Source: a bacterium
GTDB lineage: Bacteria > UBP15 > UBA6099
DNA length: 27,173 nt
Direction of reading: 5' to 3'
Assembly: GCA_029573925.1 (NCBI GenBank)
Contig: JAKQBV010000412.1
Span: 1-27,173 of the forward strand
Shown: positions 22,793-27,173 of the stretch, piece after piece
Position numbering within the stretch: position 1 is the stretch's first letter
Layout of the letters: every line of letters starts with the position of its first letter
The notes under the pieces: model-generated
The model's database searches: none
Seen by the model: the letters and a program-made list of their open reading frames with translations, nothing else
What the model was told of the DNA's origin: nothing
Position numbers and translations under genes: made by a program

Positions 22793-23227
22793 TCAGTCCC
22801 GCGGGTCCAGAACATCGATATCGAGCGTCCGGGTGATATGGGTTTGTCTGAGGGTGCGTTTGACTTCCTCGAGTAATTCCTCGATACCGAAAGGTTTGGT
22901 TATATAACGCCTCGCTCCGGCGATATAAGAGGCGAGCTTGGTTGAAAGCTCCCGCTTGATAGTCACCATGATGACCGGTATTCCTTTTGTCGATTCGACT
23001 GAAGAGAGAGAACGGCAGACTTCAATGCCGTCCATTTTCGGAAGCATTACATCAAGCAAAATAAGGTCGGGCCTGTCTTTTTCGGCGATTGCGATGCCGG
23101 TCTCGCCTGAGTCGGCGGAAAAAGTTGTGTATCCGGCCTCTGATAGAACGGCGCAGACCAGATCGTTCATATCCCGGTCGTCTTCTATCACCAGTATTTT
23201 CTTTTTTCCGTTAGTTTCTATCGACAT
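22793..23227 (-). CDS. Stand-alone response-regulator receiver protein
   Basis: A 144-residue CheY-like protein with only the receiver domain. Acidic pocket Asp16-Asp17 (VIEDDRD), phosphoacceptor Asp59 (LILLDVMLP), Thr89 (MVT) and Lys111 (ITKPFG) are all present, so it should be phosphorylated. There is no DNA-binding or enzymatic output; about 20 residues after the domain are of unknown function. It may act as a phospho-relay partner or bind a motor or scaffold. The start at 23227 gives the standard receiver beginning; the longer frame upstream adds unrelated residues. No clear ribosome site is present. A membrane histidine kinase lies 1.8 kb upstream on the opposite strand. Confidence 0.9.
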   Translation of the reverse strand: MSIETNGKKKILVIEDDRDMNDLVCAVLSEAGYTTFSADSGETGIAIAEKDRPDLILLDVMLPKMDGIEVCRSLSSVESTKGIPVIMVTIKRELSTKLASYIAGARRYITKPFGIEELLEEVKRTLRQTHITRTLDIDVLDPRD

Positions 23228-23462
23228 GGTCGTCCGATCCGCCGATGCGGGGAGAAAAAACGATTTCCTCACAACGGCGCATAAGGAAAAATACAACTTA
23301 TACCGGACTTCTACCCATTTCTTTGAGCAGTCAAACAGAATATCGAAAATTTGTTATTGAATAAGACGAAGTGGAAAAATTTGGAAGGGCTTTTCTTAAA
23401 ATCCCAACAAAAATTTCATATCGGCGCCGGAGACGCTTTGCTACAGACTTTTGCAAAACATC

Positions 23463-24821
23463 CTAGCGCATTACGACTACGTCGCCGGGTTTGATGGGTT
23501 GGGCGGGAGTCTCGGAAGTTGAGCAGTGGGTGTAAGTGTCTTTGACTTCGACGGCGCGCAGAGAGCCTATGCGATCGCGAATTCTATCGATGACCTCGCC
23601 TGTGACGGGGTCGTAAAGGAGGTCTCCGATGCGGTACACTGCGAGGCTGCGGCCTTCTTCCAGTCCGTCCGCGCGCGTGAGGTTGATATAAACTCTGTTG
23701 TCTGCGACTTTTAGGACATAGCCTTCGATGGGGAAGAAGTCGCGGATGACGCCTTCGATGCCGTCAATGGCGACTTTGAGGGTTTTCGAAGAGAGAGTTT
23801 TCGGGTCGTTCGGGGTTGCCAGCCCTATGAACGCGTCGGCAGATTCCTGTGTCGTGATGCTGAGGGCTTTGTCTGTGCGGATATATTCGAAATCCTTATA
23901 TAAGAGCCATCTGCCGGTGTCGGCGTTTAGGACGCGCAGGTCGACTGACAGGATGACGTCCACCTCGGCGAAGCCGGATGCTCCGGAGCCATGGCGGCGG
24001 GTTCTGGCCTCGTATCCTGTCACCACAGCGGCGACTACGCCGTCTATGCCGTTAAGTTTGAGCTTACGGGCGGGGTCAGCCGTCAGAATGTCCGAGATGT
24101 CTATTTTATTGTCCATCATTATCTCGTCCTGCTCGTATTCATTGATGATTTCGAAGCGGCGGTCTTTCTGGAACCGGTCGCGGACCGCTTCGGAGAGAGC
24201 GGCTGCGATGTCGGTCTGCGAGTAGCCGGACTCGTTGACGAAGGCGGGCATTGCGATTCTGTACGGTCGGGCAATCTGGTCGGGGCCGGCGGCGGCGACG
24301 CTTTTGCGGAGTTCTTCGCGGAGGTCGTCGTCGAGCAGAGCGCCGGTTTTTTTCAGGTCTGTCATATCGAACTCTACCATGCCCTTGCCGGTCATTCTGG
24401 CGGCGGCGGCCTTGAAGCCGTTTTTGCCCTCGACGGCAAGGATTATAGTGGCGTCCACCGAGCCGTCGGCGCGTTCAGTCTCGCGGAACACTGTGGCGGA
24501 ATCGAGGAATGCGTCGATGTGGCGCTCTTTGGATGGGTTGGAGGCGAGGTAGTCGCCGAGAGTTTTGGAGTCGGGATTGTCAAAGTCAACCGGGAGGCGT
24601 TCAAGGGCTTTACGGGTGTTTTTCTTTGCTTCGGCGACCGCTTTGGAGCGGGCTTCGTTATAGCTTTCGCCGGGAAGAGGCTTGCCGTTGCCGGCTCCGA
24701 CGATTATGCCTGTGGACAGATCGACGTACGCGGAGTCTGCGGCAGCCGGCGCTGTGGCGACGAGGGCAAAGCAGAGGGCGGCTAGGGTCGCGCGGCGCGC
24801 ATTTCTTAAAATCGTTCTCAT
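23463..24821 (-). CDS. FlgT-like / CsgG-like periplasmic protein
   Basis: A 452-residue protein with a Sec signal peptide (1-28, APAAA). No lipobox Cys is seen. It shows three parts: an N-terminal domain (31-145, with EARSKAVAEAKKNTRKALERL, like the LPP20/FlgT N-domain); a CsgG/TolB-N-like middle domain (186-360, beginning RIAMPAFVNESGYSQTDIAAAL, then VVAAVVTGYEAR and VDVILSVDLRVLNADTG); and a C-terminal SH3-like domain (365-452, VYINLTRADGLEEGRSLAVYRIG). FlgT forms part of the H ring around the flagellar motor in Vibrio, but no flagellar gene is in the window, so the family match alone does not prove a flagellar role. GGAG lies eight bases before the ATG. A pair TTGTAA-17-TAATAT upstream on the minus strand is a weak promoter candidate. 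Confidence 0.75.
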   Translation of the reverse strand: MRTILRNARRATLAALCFALVATAPAAADSAYVDLSTGIIVGAGNGKPLPGESYNEARSKAVAEAKKNTRKALERLPVDFDNPDSKTLGDYLASNPSKERHIDAFLDSATVFRETERADGSVDATIILAVEGKNGFKAAAARMTGKGMVEFDMTDLKKTGALLDDDLREELRKSVAAAGPDQIARPYRIAMPAFVNESGYSQTDIAAALSEAVRDRFQKDRRFEIINEYEQDEIMMDNKIDISDILTADPARKLKLNGIDGVVAAVVTGYEARTRRHGSGASGFAEVDVILSVDLRVLNADTGRWLLYKDFEYIRTDKALSITTQESADAFIGLATPNDPKTLSSKTLKVAIDGIEGVIRDFFPIEGYVLKVADNRVYINLTRADGLEEGRSLAVYRIGDLLYDPVTGEVIDRIRDRIGSLRAVEVKDTYTHCSTSETPAQPIKPGDVVVMR

Positions 24822-24909
24822 AGTCGTTTCTCCAGAAATCGATATTTGCCGTTAATCTATATTAATTCAAAGAGGGATATATTACAATCGCAGGGCGGCG
24901 GGGACGGTT

Positions 24910-24938
24910 TTGCCGCCGGGGGCGGGATGGCTTATAAT
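24910..24938 (+). promoter_or_regulatory. Promoter of the membrane histidine kinase
   Basis: TTGCCG (24910-24915), a 17-base spacer and a perfect TATAAT (24933-24938). Transcription would begin near 24945, 47 bases before the ATG. Confidence 0.6.
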
Positions 24939-24991
24939 GATATGCGCGCCCGGAGAGCGGAGGGACAGCGCGTCGGGAGCGGGCGGATTGA

Positions 24992-27043
24992 ATGAGAAGC
25001 ATAGGCGCTAGAATAGTCATAGTTTTTCTGGTAACGGTCACGCTGTCGATCACCATCGCGACGTCTTTCTATCTGCCGTTTCTGATGCGGCTTGTGTACA
25101 ACCAATCGGACATGAAGATGCAGTCCGACCTCGAAGTGGCGCGGATGGCGCTGGACCAGAAGAAGCAGTCGCTGATGCTTCCGGCGCGCGTGCTGTCGAA
25201 GGACATCTGGTTCAACAGGATGCTGGCGGGGCGGATCGGCAACTTGGTGAGGGAGCGGGTCAAGTTCTTCATCAGGGGGCTGACTGAGGCCGACTTGACG
25301 TTCATGACGGTGACGGACGCTGACGGGGTGGCTCTGTTCAGGTCGCAAAGCGCGTACTCGACGGGAGACGATATCAGCGCCGACCCGGCGGTGAAGAGAG
25401 CTTTGGGGGGGCAGGAGGCGTCTTCGTTCAGGCTGCTCGGCCCGGAGGAGATGTGGCGGGAAGGCCTTCTGGCGGAACCTCCGGCTACCGGCGCGGCAGG
25501 CCCGCAGGGGTTGGCGATTATCGCCGCCGCCCCTGTGCTGACTCCGTTTGAGGCGGACACCGCGGAGGGATTGTCCCCTGAGAATTGGCAGAAGGACCGC
25601 GTGGTGGGAGTGGTCGTGGTCGGATATCTGATGACGCGGGACATGTCGGCGCTGAACGAAGTGGCGGAGCGCACGAAGAGCAGGGCGAGCGTCTTTTCGC
25701 GCAAGGGCCTTCTGGCGTCAACCGCTCCCAAAGACGTCGCCGCTCCGCCTAAAAAGGTTTTCGACGCCGCCATATACAAAGAGACCGGGGCATACGTTTT
25801 GAATCGTCCCGAACTTGGAGAGATATCGGGATACATCCCGCTTTACAACGTGGAAGGCGAGTTGTCCGCAGTTTTGGAGTTGAGCGGATCGACCGAATGG
25901 ATAAATCGAGCGCGGGCCGTCTCGCTGCGCAATTTTATATTTTTCATCATCGTCGGCATAGCGTCCGCGTTCGTGGTGGGCCTGCTGCTGACGAAGAGGA
26001 TAACCGAGCCTATAAGAGAGCTGCGCAGGGGCGCCGAGGAGATAGGGCGGGGCAACCTGCTGCGCAGGATTGACATCCCCGGAGGCGACGAGATATCAGA
26101 GCTTGCGGACACGTTCAACGACATGAGCGTTAGGCTGCACAGGTCGATGGAGGAGATGCGCCTGTCCAAACAGCAGGTTGAGGACTATTCGTCGCGGCTG
26201 AAGTCCGCCCACTCGAGCTTGGAGATGTACTCCCGCGAGCTTGAGAAGGTCAACCGTGATTTGATGAACAGCAATTTGAGCCTTCGCAAGGCGAACGAGG
26301 TCAAGGACACCTTCCTTTCGACGGTGTCGCACGAGCTGAAGACGCCGCTGACGTCGATAATCGGCTACGTGTCGATGATACTTGAGGGGGCGTTCGGGGC
26401 GGTGAACGACGACGCGGCGCAGAGCCTTGAAGTCGTGCTGCGCCGGGGACGCAACCTAGAGGCGCTTATTAGCGACCTGCTGAGCCTGTCGCGAATCGAC
26501 GCGGGCCGGCTGGAGCTGCGCCGCGCCTACATCGACATCGGCAAGGAGCTTAGGGGCATCGAGGAGGTCTTCTCGGAGACTCTCCGGGAGGCCGGGCTTG
26601 AATGCGAATTGGACATAGAGGACTCCCTCCCCCGCGTCCACGCGGACAGGGACAGGATAAACCAAGCCGCGCTCAACCTAGTCGGCAACGCGATCAAGTT
26701 CACCTCGCCGGGCGGGCGGGTTTCGATCCGCGCAAGACATAAAAGGGAAACGAACGAAATCGAGGTCTCGGTGGCCGACACCGGGATAGGAATTCCTGCG
26801 GACGAACTGAGCCATATTTTCGATAGGTTCTATCAAGTGGACAAGCATGACGGGCGCGAGTACGGCGGGACAGGACTCGGACTGGCGATAGCCCGCGAGC
26901 TTGTCGAGCTTCACGGCGGCAAAATCGAGGTGAGCAGCGAGCCGGGCAAGGGCAGCGTCTTCACTTTCACCCTTCCGATATCGGCTCCGGAAACCGGGCC
27001 GGAAGGCGCGGGCGGCGGAGAGTTCGGCGGCGAGGCGGCATAG
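24992..27043 (+). CDS. Membrane sensor histidine kinase with periplasmic sensor, HAMP and coiled coil
   Basis: A 683-residue orthodox kinase. Transmembrane helix 1 (8-30) is followed by a periplasmic domain of about 280 residues (35-310) in the style of a double-Cache sensor (FMTVTDADGVALFRS, 104-118; ISGYIPLYNVEGELSAVLELSG). Transmembrane helix 2 is 313-335. HAMP is 336-388 (TKRITEPIRELRRGAEEIGRGN). A coiled coil (389-438) leads to the dimerisation domain with His447 in FLSTVSHELKTPLTSIIGYV. The ATPase domain has N-box Asn566 (NLVGNAIKF), DTGIGIP (596-602) and GGTGLGLAIAREL (625-637). There is no receiver or PAS domain. It has its own promoter. The lone receiver at 22793 is the nearest candidate partner. 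A Gly/Glu-rich tail (664-683) is probably disordered. Confidence 0.94.
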   Translation: MRSIGARIVIVFLVTVTLSITIATSFYLPFLMRLVYNQSDMKMQSDLEVARMALDQKKQSLMLPARVLSKDIWFNRMLAGRIGNLVRERVKFFIRGLTEADLTFMTVTDADGVALFRSQSAYSTGDDISADPAVKRALGGQEASSFRLLGPEEMWREGLLAEPPATGAAGPQGLAIIAAAPVLTPFEADTAEGLSPENWQKDRVVGVVVVGYLMTRDMSALNEVAERTKSRASVFSRKGLLASTAPKDVAAPPKKVFDAAIYKETGAYVLNRPELGEISGYIPLYNVEGELSAVLELSGSTEWINRARAVSLRNFIFFIIVGIASAFVVGLLLTKRITEPIRELRRGAEEIGRGNLLRRIDIPGGDEISELADTFNDMSVRLHRSMEEMRLSKQQVEDYSSRLKSAHSSLEMYSRELEKVNRDLMNSNLSLRKANEVKDTFLSTVSHELKTPLTSIIGYVSMILEGAFGAVNDDAAQSLEVVLRRGRNLEALISDLLSLSRIDAGRLELRRAYIDIGKELRGIEEVFSETLREAGLECELDIEDSLPRVHADRDRINQAALNLVGNAIKFTSPGGRVSIRARHKRETNEIEVSVADTGIGIPADELSHIFDRFYQVDKHDGREYGGTGLGLAIARELVELHGGKIEVSSEPGKGSVFTFTLPISAPETGPEGAGGGEFGGEAA

Positions 27044-27125
27044 GAACGCGCGCGCCCGCTGTTATTCCCCCATCAGCGCAAGTTCCGCCGACTGATTTTC
27101 ATTTATCAACAGAGGAGACGGCGAC

Positions 27126-27173
27126 ATGAAAGAAAACAACTTCGGAAGAATGAGCAGGAGAGAATTTTTAGCG
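27126..27173 (+). CDS. Tat-exported protein, first 16 residues only (cut by the window end)
   Basis: The ATG at 27126 follows GAGGAG by eight bases. The peptide MKENNFGRMSRREFLA has the twin-arginine motif SRREFL, the signal for folded export through the Tat pathway. The mature protein is outside the window; many such proteins bind redox cofactors. It starts 82 bases after the histidine kinase stop, so it may be in the same transcript. Confidence 0.85.
   Translation, partial: MKENNFGRMSRREFLA

Noticed and set aside
22780..22800. GTTCGAATC, a tRNA T-loop-like word
   Set aside because: No pairing arms flank it and it lies at the end of the receiver gene; no acceptor, D or anticodon stem can be drawn.

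Overview
The window is chromosomal DNA, rich in G+C, from a Gram-negative bacterium of a poorly characterised, probably uncultured lineage. Signs of an outer membrane are two beta-barrel proteins, many Sec signal peptides and a Tat signal. Housekeeping genes (rsmA, cdsA, rmlB, rmlD) are intact and ordinary. Many neighbours are envelope, signalling or hypothetical proteins without a close named family. No tRNA, rRNA, CRISPR array, prophage or complete transposon was seen. The lineage cannot be named from the sequence alone.

Layout. 1-130 looks like one end of an IS21-type insertion sequence whose body lies left of the window. 110-3191 (minus) is a two-gene surface-polysaccharide unit: an FAD-dependent UGM-like oxidoreductase broken by a one-base frameshift, then a GT-C membrane glycosyltransferase whose last codons and stop lie in the IS end. 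3401-7360 (plus) holds an unknown secreted protein and a hybrid sensor kinase with a periplasmic solute-binding domain. 7361-7746 is non-coding with three hairpins. 7747-9892 (minus) has an enolase-superfamily enzyme and a secreted protein of unknown function. 10160-11212 (plus) is a cytoplasmic C39-like cysteine peptidase. 11213-11560 is a nest of palindromes and interspersed repeats. 11563-13802 (minus) is a compact two-gene outer-membrane operon with a promoter and a rho-independent terminator.

13834-19042 (minus) is a long same-strand block: a new 55-residue membrane ORF overlapping cdsA, then cdsA, an acyl-CoA dehydrogenase, an ABC-2 exporter (ATPase and permease) and a DegT-family aminotransferase. 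It has one good promoter before the small ORF and a second before the ABC ATPase, placed so that the transcript would be almost leaderless. 19169-22056 (plus) is rsmA, rmlB and rmlD. 22057-22792 is a 736-base AT-rich gap with a perfect DnaA-box-type 9-mer and related motifs. 22793-24821 (minus) carries a lone receiver protein and a FlgT/CsgG-like periplasmic protein. 24992-27043 (plus) is a membrane histidine kinase. The window ends in the first 16 codons of a Tat-exported protein.

How the parts may fit. Surface polysaccharide is a common theme (UGM-like protein, GT-C transferase, RmlB/RmlD, sugar aminotransferase, ABC-2 exporter). A second theme is envelope architecture: three proteins carry CsgG/FlgT-like or SH3-like periplasmic modules, one of them joined by a long charged linker to a barrel. 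The histidine kinase, FlgT-like protein and lone receiver are adjacent and may form one envelope signalling unit. The points most worth a second look are the small ORF upstream of cdsA, the near-leaderless ABC promoter with an inverted repeat, the linker-barrel fusion, the DnaA-box gap and the repeat nest.
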